Positions 53,493-61,859 of a DNA stretch of 64,000 nt are shown here, piece after piece. A model generated the notes under the pieces. The model was not told the DNA's origin. It searched no databases and was given only the letters and a program-made list of their open reading frames with translations. The stretch is from Dongia rigui. GTDB taxonomy: Bacteria; Pseudomonadota; Alphaproteobacteria; Dongiales; Dongiaceae. The stretch's first letter is position 1. The number at the start of each line of letters is the position of its first letter. The DNA is taken from the NCBI RefSeq assembly GCF_034044635.1, contig NZ_JAXCLX010000001.1:496001-560000 (forward strand), in the 5' to 3' direction. The position numbers were made by a program, and so were the translations under genes.

Positions 53493-53795
53493 GTGTATAT
53501 CTCCAACTCTTTGAGTACGTTGCAACCTGGGTCGCGACTTAAGCGTCGCCACTCGTGATTTTCTTTTTGGTGCCTCACGACGGTTTACAGACGCGCGGAC
53601 ACTGGTAATCATCTTCCAACGCGACTCATTGCTTCGCAAGTCATTCGAAGAGAATAGCTTTACATAATCGTGTGAAGAGTAGGCCTGTTCTCCGCGTTTT
53701 GAGCAGTTTTGTCGGCTGACGAGATGAGCGGCAATACTTTGTTAACGATTAACGGCCGGAATTAGCGGCACCTAATTTTGGATCGCGTCGCACTC
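53493..53795. promoter_or_regulatory. region between Flp pilin and GT-C gene
   Basis: 303 bp holding the leftward pilin promoter and the rightward promoter of the next gene. Seen: TTAAC twice in direct repeat (53742-53746 and 53749-53753), and a GCGAC-N6-GTCGC hairpin in the likely pilin leader (near 53530-53550). No TTAA-N7-TTAA box here. Confidence 0.35.
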
Positions 53796-55631
53796 ATGTC
53801 TCCCACTTCAAGCCGATGGCGCAATGCCGCGGATGTCGCCGTCATTTCCATCGCGACACTCGCGCTGCACGTCACATTGGCGCGGCAGAGTGGCCTGTTG
53901 GCGTCGGGCGGCCTGCAGGATACAGACGCCTATATGCGGCTTATCCGCATTCAGGAACTGTGGCAGAGCGGCGACTGGTATGAGACGCTGACATCGAGCC
54001 TAGGCGCCCCGGGCAAGCTGTCGCTGCATTGGACCCGGCCGCTTGATCTGCTCATCCTGCTGCCGGCATTGCTCCTCAATGTCGCCGGGCTGCCGATAGA
54101 ACGCGCAATCTACTGGGTCGGCTTCTGGATCTCGCCGATCCTGCAAGTGCTCGCATGCCTCGTGGCCGCCAACGCAGCAAAAATGCTGTGGCCGCAGCAT
54201 GGTGCCTGGCGGCTCGCCGGGTTGATGGTCCTCTTCAACGGCGCGGCACTCACCTATTGCCTGGCCGGTCGGCCGGATCACCACAGCCTGGGCCTGCTCC
54301 TGACATTGCTCGCCGCCGGCCAGACCATCCGGGCCGCGCTACAGCCCAACAATGCGCGCCCTGCCCTGGCCGCCGGCGCCTGGGCCGGCGTCGGTATCTG
54401 GGTCAGCCCGGAAGCGCTGATAGGGACGGGTGCCACGATCATCAGTTTCGGTCTGCTGTGGCTGCTGCGCCCGGATGCGGGCGGGAACTGGGCCAGATTG
54501 GGACGCCGCTTCAGCTGCGGCATGGCCATTGTTCTGCTGGCGGCCATCCTCATCGAACAGCCGCCGGCGCATTGGCTCCTCGCCGAATATGACAAGGTCT
54601 CGAGCCTACACCTCGCCCTCGCCCTGACGGCGATGATCGATTTCTGGATTGCCGAGCGTATCGCCTGGCGCGAGCCGCTGCGCATTGTTGCCATGATCGT
54701 GGTGGCGCTTGCCTCGGCCATCAGTCTTGGCCTCGTCTTTCCGGGCTTCTACCTGGGTCCCCTCGGCAATATCTCCAACAAGGAGGCGATGGTCTTCCTC
54801 GACGACATTCTGGAAATGTCGTCGATCTGGCCTGTCAACCGGGGGACCGCCGACCAGTTCTTCGGCATGATCGGCAATGCGCTGGCCGCCCTGCCCGTCA
54901 TTCCCATCTGCCTGCACGCATGGCGACGGGACGAGCGCTTTGCACCCGCCTTGTTCCTGTCCGTCTCCTATCTGGTGGCGCTGTTCGGGGCCTTGGAGCA
55001 TCAGCGCCTCGCCGTTTTCTTAAGCGCGTTCGGCGCCCTGCTCGGCTGCGGGCTGTTTGCGCTCATCTGCGATCTGGCCCAGGACCGCATGCCCGCCACC
55101 CGCACGATGGCGCGCCTCTTCGGTGCGATGGTGGTCGTCTTCGGCGGTCAGCTTTGGCTGCTGGCGCCATCGGAGGTGGCGCCGCCCAAGGCTGCCGTCT
55201 GCAATCCCAAGCCGGTGGCCGACTGGCTGAATGCGGCGCATCCCGGCATCCTCACGCCGGAGCCCGTCGGTGCCGACCGGCACACGCCGATCATCATCAC
55301 GGAATCCATCAACTACCCGCCGGAACTTGCCTATCGCACCGGTTATCGTTTCGTCGGCGGGCCTTATCATCGCGGCGTGCAGGATGTCGCCGACATGTAT
55401 GCGCTGGCGCTCAGCACCGATGAGACGGCAGCCGAGGCCGTCCTCGCGCGGCGTCAGGCCGACTACGTCCTCATCTGCATTGTCGAGGTTCCGAAGGTGA
55501 TCGGTGAATCCGCGCCCAATTCGTTGTATCATCGACTCCTGAGGGGAGAGGTGCCGGCGTGGTTGCAGCCGTTGGAGATGTCGGCCGAGGCTAGCCGCGA
55601 GTTTCGCCTGTTCGCGGTGAAACACCAATGA
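53796..55631 (+). CDS. GT-C membrane glycosyltransferase, STT3/PglB-like
   Basis: 611 residues with about 11 hydrophobic segments over the first ~430 residues and a ~150-residue soluble C-terminal domain. The first external loop carries DTDAYMRLIRI, resembling the Asp-rich catalytic motif of oligosaccharyltransferases (STT3/PglB/AglB). A second loop has GRPDHHSLG, resembling their DHH-type motif. No WWDYG is seen in the C-terminal part, so protein N-glycosylation is not established. ATG 53796 is preferred; TTG 53778 is possible, with no ribosome-binding site for either. It lies beside the pilin, so pilus glycosylation is conceivable. Confidence 0.65.
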   Translation: MSPTSSRWRNAADVAVISIATLALHVTLARQSGLLASGGLQDTDAYMRLIRIQELWQSGDWYETLTSSLGAPGKLSLHWTRPLDLLILLPALLLNVAGLPIERAIYWVGFWISPILQVLACLVAANAAKMLWPQHGAWRLAGLMVLFNGAALTYCLAGRPDHHSLGLLLTLLAAGQTIRAALQPNNARPALAAGAWAGVGIWVSPEALIGTGATIISFGLLWLLRPDAGGNWARLGRRFSCGMAIVLLAAILIEQPPAHWLLAEYDKVSSLHLALALTAMIDFWIAERIAWREPLRIVAMIVVALASAISLGLVFPGFYLGPLGNISNKEAMVFLDDILEMSSIWPVNRGTADQFFGMIGNALAALPVIPICLHAWRRDERFAPALFLSVSYLVALFGALEHQRLAVFLSAFGALLGCGLFALICDLAQDRMPATRTMARLFGAMVVVFGGQLWLLAPSEVAPPKAAVCNPKPVADWLNAAHPGILTPEPVGADRHTPIIITESINYPPELAYRTGYRFVGGPYHRGVQDVADMYALALSTDETAAEAVLARRQADYVLICIVEVPKVIGESAPNSLYHRLLRGEVPAWLQPLEMSAEASREFRLFAVKHQ

Positions 55632-55664
55632 TCAGAAAGGCATGTTGACCTGCCGTGCGCTAAC

Positions 55665-55693
55665 TTTTAAGGGTAGCATATCTATCCTTTAAA
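55665..55693. promoter_or_regulatory. 29-bp imperfect palindrome upstream of the GGDEF regulator
   Basis: TTTTAAGGGTAG and CTATCCTTTAAA (10 of 12 paired) flank a CATAT centre, ending 23 bp before the start codon. A TTGACC hexamer (55645-55650) lies just upstream. Position suggests an operator or promoter-overlapping site; the factor is unknown. Confidence 0.4.
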
Positions 55694-55716
55694 CGTGATG
55701 AGCGTTCGGATCGGTC

Positions 55717-56688
55717 ATGTCGCAAAGCAATGAAAACAAGTCGAGGCATTCGGGCGATATGGCGCGCGACAAAGATCTGATCCTGGTGGTCGATGATTCG
55801 CCCACCAATCTGGCCATCATGAATGTCGTGCTGCGCGACATCTACCAGGTCATCACGGCCAACAACGGCAGCGACGCCCTGGCCCTCGCCGCCTCGGAGG
55901 AGCCGGACCTCATCATTCTCGATATCATGATGCCGGGCATGGACGGATATGAGATCTGCGATCGGTTAAAGGCCAATCCCTTCACGCGCGACATCCCCGT
56001 CATGTTCGTCACCGCGATGGATCAGGAACGACAGGAAGCCCGCGGCCTCGCTTTGGGTGCCGTCGATTACATCGCCAAGCCTGTCAGTCCGCCGATTGTC
56101 ATGGCGCGCGTTCGCAATCAATTGGAACTGAAAAAACAGCGTGATTTCCTGCGCCGCCTTTCCGCCATCGACGGCCTCACCACCATCGCCAATCGCCGCG
56201 CGTTTGAAGAAGACTTCGACCGCGAATGGCGTCGCGCCATCCGGCTGAAATCAAGCATCGGCGTCTACCTGACCGATATCGACAACTTCAAATCCTATAA
56301 CGACGCCTATGGCTATCTGGCCGGCGATGACGCCTTGCGCATTCTGGCACAAGCCATGTCGAAGGCCATTCTGCGTCCGGGCGATCTGCTGGCGCGCTAT
56401 AGCGGCGAGGAATTCGTCGGCCTGATGCCGGACACGGATGCCAGCGGCGCGGCAATTGTCGGCGAAAGACTGCTCAACGCTGTGCGCGCCTTGTCGCTGC
56501 CGCATGCGCATTCGGGTACGGCGTCGATCGTCACGATTTCGATTGGTGTGGCGATCTGCCGGCCCGGTCCCGCCAGCGACCGTGCGGCCCTCTTCAAACT
56601 GGCAGGCGATGCGCTCTATGCCGCCAAGAAAGGTGGGCGCAACCAATTGCGCGTCTTTGAAATGCCAACACCGGTGACGACGATCTAG
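55717..56688 (+). CDS. response regulator diguanylate cyclase (single REC + GGDEF)
   Basis: 323 residues. Receiver domain with acidic pair VVDDSP, phospho-acceptor Asp69 (LIILDIMMPG), Thr and Lys (FVTAMD, YIAKPVSPP). The GGDEF domain has the active-site loop SGEEF (229-233), Ser replacing the first Gly, and an RPGD inhibitory site five residues before it, so c-di-GMP product inhibition is likely. It resembles PleD but has one receiver domain instead of two. Probable maker of c-di-GMP; location beside the pilus locus suggests control of surface behaviour. Its end overlaps convergent LysR gene by 4 bp. Confidence 0.9.
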   Translation: MSQSNENKSRHSGDMARDKDLILVVDDSPTNLAIMNVVLRDIYQVITANNGSDALALAASEEPDLIILDIMMPGMDGYEICDRLKANPFTRDIPVMFVTAMDQERQEARGLALGAVDYIAKPVSPPIVMARVRNQLELKKQRDFLRRLSAIDGLTTIANRRAFEEDFDREWRRAIRLKSSIGVYLTDIDNFKSYNDAYGYLAGDDALRILAQAMSKAILRPGDLLARYSGEEFVGLMPDTDASGAAIVGERLLNAVRALSLPHAHSGTASIVTISIGVAICRPGPASDRAALFKLAGDALYAAKKGGRNQLRVFEMPTPVTTI

Positions 56689-57620
56689 CGCATTGCGGCC
56701 GGCCATGCCGGCGCTGGTATCGGTGGATTGCCCGCCAGCCAATCGCGAACGGCTTCCGCCTCCGGCGCCAATGGGACACCATGCGGCCACACCACATGGA
56801 AGGCGAGACCTGTGACCCAGGGTCGGTCCAGAGGGTGCACCAGCAGGCCACGTGCCACCAGATGATCCGTCTGGTGCCGCCAGCCGAGTGCGATACCCTG
56901 CCCTTCCAGCGCGGCACCGACGACCAGGGCATAGTCATTGAGGTGCAGCCCCGCATCTTCGGGGCCGGTGGCGGCTTGCATCGCGCGGAAATAGTCCGCC
57001 CAGTTTGGCCTGGCGCGGAATGGCTCGTCCAAATGAATGAGCCGCTGCTTCCTGAGATCGGCGACCGACCCGATCGGACCGGCGCGTTCAAGATAAGCGG
57101 GACTGCAAATCGGAATGATTGCCTCCCCCACCATCTCCACTGCGTCGAGCCCAAGATAGCGCCCATCGCCGCGTCGGATGCCGAGCGACACACCTTCGGC
57201 ATCAAGATCGATGTCTTTGTCGGTCGTCTGCAATCTAAGGTCGATGCCTGGGTTGTCCTGCCGAAAGAGCGCCAGCCGCGGCAGCATCCACCAGGAGGCA
57301 AAGGCGGTCGAGCAAGAGAGGGTCACATGGGTACCCCCCTGACTGCGCCGCAGCGTCTCGGTCGAACGGCGGATATGCTCCAGTGCCAGGGTCACGTCCT
57401 GATGGTAGCGCCGGCCTTCCTCGGTCAGTTTCACCCGCTGGTGCTCACGACGAAAGAGGGCGGTCCCCACCGCCGCTTCCAGCTGTTTCACGCCATAGCT
57501 GACCGCCGCCTGGGTCATGTTGAGTTCTTGCGCCGCCTTGGTGAAACTGGCCAGGCGCCCGGCGGCCTCGAAAATGACCAGGGCGTTCAGGGGCGGCAAT
57601 TGCATACGCAGTAACTTCAT
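56685..57620 (-). CDS. LysR-family regulator (GcvA-like)
   Basis: 311 residues. Winged-helix N terminus (ALVIFEAAGRLASFTKAAQELNMTQAAVSYGVKQLE, in the usual positions 13-47) and a type 2 periplasmic-binding effector domain. Divergent, across 102 bp, from the MttB-family gene, which it probably controls. GcvA-like members often respond to glycine or methylated amines. The start is ATG 57620 (ATG 57605 possible). Confidence 0.9.
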   Translation of the reverse strand: MKLLRMQLPPLNALVIFEAAGRLASFTKAAQELNMTQAAVSYGVKQLEAAVGTALFRREHQRVKLTEEGRRYHQDVTLALEHIRRSTETLRRSQGGTHVTLSCSTAFASWWMLPRLALFRQDNPGIDLRLQTTDKDIDLDAEGVSLGIRRGDGRYLGLDAVEMVGEAIIPICSPAYLERAGPIGSVADLRKQRLIHLDEPFRARPNWADYFRAMQAATGPEDAGLHLNDYALVVGAALEGQGIALGWRHQTDHLVARGLLVHPLDRPWVTGLAFHVVWPHGVPLAPEAEAVRDWLAGNPPIPAPAWPAAMR

Positions 57621-57631
57621 AAGGCCAGCTT

Positions 57632-57645
57632 ATCAACTTCCTGAT
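57632..57645. promoter_or_regulatory. possible LysR-type operator
   Basis: ATCA-N6-TGAT inverted repeat in the short divergent promoter region between the LysR gene and the MttB-family gene. Placement fits a LysR recognition site; short and unproven. Confidence 0.35.
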
Positions 57646-57722
57646 TTTTTTCCAGGATTACATAGTCGCGCCACCAGCTAGCATCATGCGTCAGGATTTG
57701 AGGACGAGACAAGGTGACCCCG

Positions 57723-59258
57723 ATGAGCGAGCCAACAGCCAGCGCCACACCCACCCGGCAGCGCAATCGGACGCGGTCCAGGCCGACAGTTGCCGCGCCG
57801 GCCTATCTGCGCCGGCAGATCCCGACCTATGCCTTTCTCTCGCCGGACGGCCTCGATCGCCTGCATGCCCAGGCCGAGCAGATCCTGGCTGAGATCGGCG
57901 TCGAATTTCGTGGCGACGACGCGGCACTCGATTTGTGGCGCAAGGCCGGCGCCAAGGTCGAGGGCATGCGTGTCCGTTTCGAGCCGGGCATGGTGACCGA
58001 GATCATCCAGAAAACCACGCCGAAGGTCTTCACGCAGCATGGCCGCGATCCGCAGCATGCGGTCGAGATCGGCGGCGATGCCATCGTCTTCTCGCCGGCC
58101 TACGGCTCGCCCTTCGTCTATGACCGCGAGCAAGGCCGCCGCTACGGTTCACTCGAAGACTTCAAGAACTTCGTGAAGATGGCCTGGATGTGCCCATGGA
58201 TCCATCATTCCGGCGGCACCGTCTGCGAACCGGTCGACGTGCCGGTCAATAAACGTCATCTCGACATGGTCTATGCGCATATCAAGCACTCGGCCAAACC
58301 CTTCATGGGTTCGGTCACAGCGCCTGAACGCGCCGAGGATTCGATCGAGATGTGCCGCATCCTCTTTGGCGCCGATTTCGTCGACAAGAACTGCGTCATC
58401 CTGGGCAACATCAACACCAACTCGCCGCTGATCTTCGATGGCGTCATGTCCCAGGGCCTGCGCACCTATGCCCGCGCCAACCAGGCGGCGGTCGTTGTAC
58501 CCTTCATCCTGGGCGGTGCCATGGGTCCGGTGACGACAGCCGGTGCCATCGCCCAGGCCCATGCCGAGGCGATGGTCGGCGTGGCGTTGACGCAGCTGGA
58601 ACGGCCAGGCGCCCCGGTGATATACGGCAATTTCCTGAGCTCGATGTCGCTTCGCTCGGGCGCTCCCACGTTCGGCATGCCGGAGCCGGCGATGGCCTAT
58701 CTCGCCATCGGACAATTGGCGCGGCGTCTCGGCGTGCCTTTGCGTTGCGGCGGTTCGCTGACCGCATCAAAGGTCGCGGATTCCCAGGCAGCACAAGAGA
58801 GTGCTGATTCTCTGTGGCCGGCGCTGCTGGGTGGTGCCAATTTCATCCTGCATGCCGCCGGCTGGCTCGAAGGCGGCCTCGTCATGGGATACGAAAAATT
58901 CGTCCTCGACTGCGACCATCTCGGCATGATGCACAAGCTGATGGCCGGCCTTACCTTCGACGACAACACGCTGGCGATGGATGCCTTCCGCGAGGTGGAG
59001 CCGGGCAAGCATTTCCTCGGCTGTGCGCATACCATGGCGAATTACACCACCGCCTTCTATGACGCGGATCTTGCCGACAATGATTCCTTCGAGCAATGGC
59101 GCGACGCCGGCTCGAACGCCGCGGATGTTCGGGCCAGCAAGAAATGGAAGGCCTTGCTTGCCAGCCATACCGACCCGGACATCGATCCCGCCATCGATGA
59201 AGCGCTCCGCGATTTCATCGAGCGCAAGAAGCAATCCATGGCCGACGCCTGGTACTGA
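57723..59258 (+). CDS. trimethylamine methyltransferase family (MttB superfamily), non-pyrrolysine
   Basis: 511 residues with AAGGTG six bases before ATG 57723. Sequence is MttB-like throughout (SPAYGSPFVYDREQG; GSVTAPERAEDSIEM; VILGNINTNSPL; PVIYGNFLSSMSLRSGAP; FREVEPGKHFLGCAHTMANY). The frame is uninterrupted by amber codons, so it belongs to the non-pyrrolysine branch, whose studied members (e.g. MtgB) demethylate quaternary amines such as glycine betaine by passing the methyl to a corrinoid protein. No corrinoid protein gene is adjacent. Operon with the flavoprotein at 59300. Confidence 0.9.
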   Translation: MSEPTASATPTRQRNRTRSRPTVAAPAYLRRQIPTYAFLSPDGLDRLHAQAEQILAEIGVEFRGDDAALDLWRKAGAKVEGMRVRFEPGMVTEIIQKTTPKVFTQHGRDPQHAVEIGGDAIVFSPAYGSPFVYDREQGRRYGSLEDFKNFVKMAWMCPWIHHSGGTVCEPVDVPVNKRHLDMVYAHIKHSAKPFMGSVTAPERAEDSIEMCRILFGADFVDKNCVILGNINTNSPLIFDGVMSQGLRTYARANQAAVVVPFILGGAMGPVTTAGAIAQAHAEAMVGVALTQLERPGAPVIYGNFLSSMSLRSGAPTFGMPEPAMAYLAIGQLARRLGVPLRCGGSLTASKVADSQAAQESADSLWPALLGGANFILHAAGWLEGGLVMGYEKFVLDCDHLGMMHKLMAGLTFDDNTLAMDAFREVEPGKHFLGCAHTMANYTTAFYDADLADNDSFEQWRDAGSNAADVRASKKWKALLASHTDPDIDPAIDEALRDFIERKKQSMADAWY

Positions 59259-59299
59259 TTTCGCCGACGCACGACAAAAGCCACACATCGGAGACCCTG

Positions 59300-61339
59300 A
59301 TGGCCGATCCCTTGTTGCAGCCATACCGCCTGAAGCACCTGGAATTGAAGAACCGCATCTTCTCGACCTCGCACGAGCCGGCCTATTCCGTAGGCGGCAT
59401 GCCGGCCGCGCGCTACCAAGCCTATCACGAGGAGAAGGCCAAGGGCGGTGCTGCCATGACGATGATCGGCGGATCCTCCGTCGTCGCCAAGGATTCACCG
59501 CAGGCCTTCGGCAATCTCTATATCCACGATGATGCGATCATCCCGCATTTCAAGGCCCTGGCCGAGCGCGTCCATGCCTATGACTGCGCCGTCATGTGCC
59601 AGATCACGCATCTCGGCCGCCGCACCTCCTGGAACAAGGAACACTGGCTGCCGGTCATTTCAGCCTCGCATCAACGCGAACCGGCGCATCGCAGTTTCCC
59701 CAAGACGATGGAAGATTTCGACATCTCCCGAACCGTGAGGGCCTATGGCGCGGCAGCCAAGCGCGCCCGCGCCGGCAATCTGGACGGGGTCGAGGTCGAG
59801 GCCTATGGCCACCTTTTCGATGCATTCCTCTCGCCCCGCACCAACACGCGCGAGGACAATTATGGCGGCAGCCTGGAAAACCGCATGCGCTTCGGCGTCG
59901 AGGTCCTCACCGAGATGCGTCGCCAGGCCGGCAGCGATTTCATCATCGGCGTCCGTATGGTGATCGACGAGGCCGAAGACGGGGGCCTGCGCTTCGACGA
60001 GGGCATCGAGATTGCCAGGCGGCTGCATGCCGATGGCCTGATGGATTTCCTCAACGTCATCGTCGGCACGATCGATACGGATGAGGCGCTATCCCACATC
60101 ATCCCGCTGATGGGCACGCCGGCTGGCCCGAACTTCGCCAAGGTGAAGGCGGCCCGCAACTTGCTTCCGGGCCTCCCCGTCTTCCACGCCGCCCGGGTCA
60201 ACGACCTGGCGACCGCGCGGCACTGGATCAGCGATGACGCCGTCGACATGATCGGCATGACCCGCGCCCATATGGCGGACCCGCATATCGTTGCCAAGAT
60301 GATGCGCGGCGAAGAGGAGCGCATCCGCCCCTGCGTCGGCGCTGGCTATTGCATCGACCGCATCTATCAGGGCGGCGAGGCTCTGTGCCTGCACAATCCA
60401 TCGACCGGCCGCGAAGAGACGATGCCGCATGTCATCGCCCCCACCGCGGGCGCCAAGAAGAAGGTCGTGATCGTGGGTGCCGGGCCGGCGGGTCTTGAGG
60501 CCGCGCGCGTTTCCGCCTTGCGCGGTCACAAGGTCACGGTGTTTGAAGCGACCGACCGCGTCGGTGGCCAGGTAGCGCTAGCCGCCAAGGTCAACCGGCG
60601 CAAGGAACTGGTCGGCATCACCGATTGGCTCTATGCCGAATGCCAGCATGCCGGCGTGACCTTCCGCTTCAATACCTTCGCCGAGGGCAGCGACATCACG
60701 GCCGAAAACCCGGACATCGTCATCATCGCCACCGGTGGCACACCGAATACGGCGCCGTTCGGCGAGGGCGGCGATCTCGCTTTGTCGACCTGGGATGTGC
60801 TGTCGGGGCAAGTGGCGCTCTCGGACGATATCATTCTTTATGACGACGAAAGCGGGCACGAAGCTCTGTCGACTGCCGAGTTCCTGACCAACAAGGGCAT
60901 CAAATTCGAGATTGTGACGCCGGAGCGCATGGTCGGCGCCGAAGTGGGCGGGCTCAACTATCCCGCCTACTACAAGGCCTTCTACCAGGGCGATGTGAAG
61001 GTGACACTGAACCTGCGCATGAAGAAGATCGCCAAGGACGGCAACCAATTGGTCGCCACCCTACATAACCCTTACGACAAATCGACCGTCGAACGCCGCG
61101 CCCAGCAGATCATCGTGGCGCACGGCAACCTTCCGGCGGATGCCGTCTACTTCGACCTCAAAGAGCAGAGCAGCAATCGCGGCGAGATCGATTTCGACGC
61201 CTTCATCGAAGGCCGTCCTCAAACGCTCAAAACGAACGCGGCGGGATCCTTCCAGCTGTTCCGCATCGGAGATGCGGTCGCTGCCAGAAACATCCACGCC
61301 GCGATCTATGACGGTCTAAGGCTGTGTAAAGTCTTCTGA
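59300..61339 (+). CDS. DgcA-like dimethylglycine/trimethylamine-dehydrogenase-type flavoprotein
   Basis: 679 residues. An N-terminal old-yellow-enzyme FMN barrel (LKNRIFSTSHEPAYS; SPRTNTREDNYGGSLENRMRFG) is followed by a Cys cluster for 4Fe-4S (RPCVGAGYCIDRIYQGG then ALCLHN) and a C-terminal FAD/NAD-type fold (VVIVGAGPAGLEAARV, IGDAVAARNIHAAI). The cluster wording matches DgcA, the dimethylglycine demethylase subunit of pseudomonads, more than TMADH. It likely oxidatively removes a methyl from dimethylglycine or a related betaine product. 41 bp after the MttB-family gene. Confidence 0.88.
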   Translation: MADPLLQPYRLKHLELKNRIFSTSHEPAYSVGGMPAARYQAYHEEKAKGGAAMTMIGGSSVVAKDSPQAFGNLYIHDDAIIPHFKALAERVHAYDCAVMCQITHLGRRTSWNKEHWLPVISASHQREPAHRSFPKTMEDFDISRTVRAYGAAAKRARAGNLDGVEVEAYGHLFDAFLSPRTNTREDNYGGSLENRMRFGVEVLTEMRRQAGSDFIIGVRMVIDEAEDGGLRFDEGIEIARRLHADGLMDFLNVIVGTIDTDEALSHIIPLMGTPAGPNFAKVKAARNLLPGLPVFHAARVNDLATARHWISDDAVDMIGMTRAHMADPHIVAKMMRGEEERIRPCVGAGYCIDRIYQGGEALCLHNPSTGREETMPHVIAPTAGAKKKVVIVGAGPAGLEAARVSALRGHKVTVFEATDRVGGQVALAAKVNRRKELVGITDWLYAECQHAGVTFRFNTFAEGSDITAENPDIVIIATGGTPNTAPFGEGGDLALSTWDVLSGQVALSDDIILYDDESGHEALSTAEFLTNKGIKFEIVTPERMVGAEVGGLNYPAYYKAFYQGDVKVTLNLRMKKIAKDGNQLVATLHNPYDKSTVERRAQQIIVAHGNLPADAVYFDLKEQSSNRGEIDFDAFIEGRPQTLKTNAAGSFQLFRIGDAVAARNIHAAIYDGLRLCKVF

Positions 61340-61347
61340 GAAGCAGC

Positions 61348-61393
61348 CCCCTCACCCCAACCCCGCTTGCGGGGAGATGGTCGCGGTGAGGGG
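61348..61393. repeat. cruciform-type intergenic repeat / terminator
   Basis: CCCCTCACC (61348-61356) pairs with GGTGAGGGG (61385-61393), enclosing a second hairpin CCCCG-CTTG-CGGGG (61361-61374). The wording CCCCTCACCCCAACCCC resembles dispersed intergenic repeats widespread in alphaproteobacteria. It lies between convergent gene ends and probably terminates both transcripts. Confidence 0.6.
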
Positions 61394-61401
61394 TACGCTG
61401 T

Positions 61402-61671
61402 TTACGCCTGCGGCTTCACGCCAAGCAGGTTGAGGGCCTTGGTGATGTCCTTGACGCCATCCGCGGCCTTGTTGGCGTGGCACGCCTTCTCGCCGGCCAT
61501 CGCATCCTTCTCGGCCGTCGTGAACTTGGCGTTGCCCTTGTGGGTCTTGGCGACGTCGTTCCACTGGCTGATCAGCGTGGTGCATTTCTCGGCCGGGGTC
61601 GAAGCGGCCATCGCGGTGCCGGAAACGAGCACGGTGGCAGCGAGAGCGCCGAGCAACAGACGAGTCTTCAT
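61402..61671 (-). CDS. small exported protein, unknown
   Basis: 89 residues with a clear Sec signal (MKTRLLLGALAATVLVSG, cleavage near AMA-AST). The ~66-residue mature protein is helical and Lys/Ala-rich with two Cys (EKCTTL and EKACHANK) that probably form a disulfide. GGGAGA precedes the ATG. It does not have a CxxCH haem motif. It stands alone between the betaine-catabolism genes. No function recognised. Confidence 0.72.
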   Translation of the reverse strand: MKTRLLLGALAATVLVSGTAMAASTPAEKCTTLISQWNDVAKTHKGNAKFTTAEKDAMAGEKACHANKAADGVKDITKALNLLGVKPQA

Positions 61672-61807
61672 GATAGTTCTCCCAATTATCGAATTTTCCT
61701 CGAGCGGTGGTCGGCCGTCCGTCGGGGCGGTCTAGGCCGTCGCTCGTGGGGAGAAGCATCGCTGCCGGCGGTAACGCCGGAATGTCAAAGATGCGTGAAA
61801 AATGAAA

Positions 61808-61829
61808 CGGCGCGTGTCGCCACGCGCCG
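61808..61829 (-). terminator. intrinsic terminator of the DMGDH-like gene
   Basis: On the minus strand, a perfect 9-bp stem (CGGCGCGTG / CACGCGCCG) with a GCGA loop, followed by TTTCATTTTTC. It lies about 30 bp past the stop of the DMGDH-like gene and is a textbook Rho-independent terminator. Confidence 0.82.
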
Positions 61830-61859
61830 CTGTCATATTTCGTTACAATTTTCCCGAGG

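Noticed and set aside
53741-53753. CtrA box upstream of the Flp pilin
   Set aside because: The two TTAA elements are separated by 3 bases, not 7, so it does not match the consensus.
57723-59258. Pyrrolysine (amber-decoded) MttB
   Set aside because: The full-length frame contains no in-frame TAG, so it belongs to the non-pyrrolysine branch.
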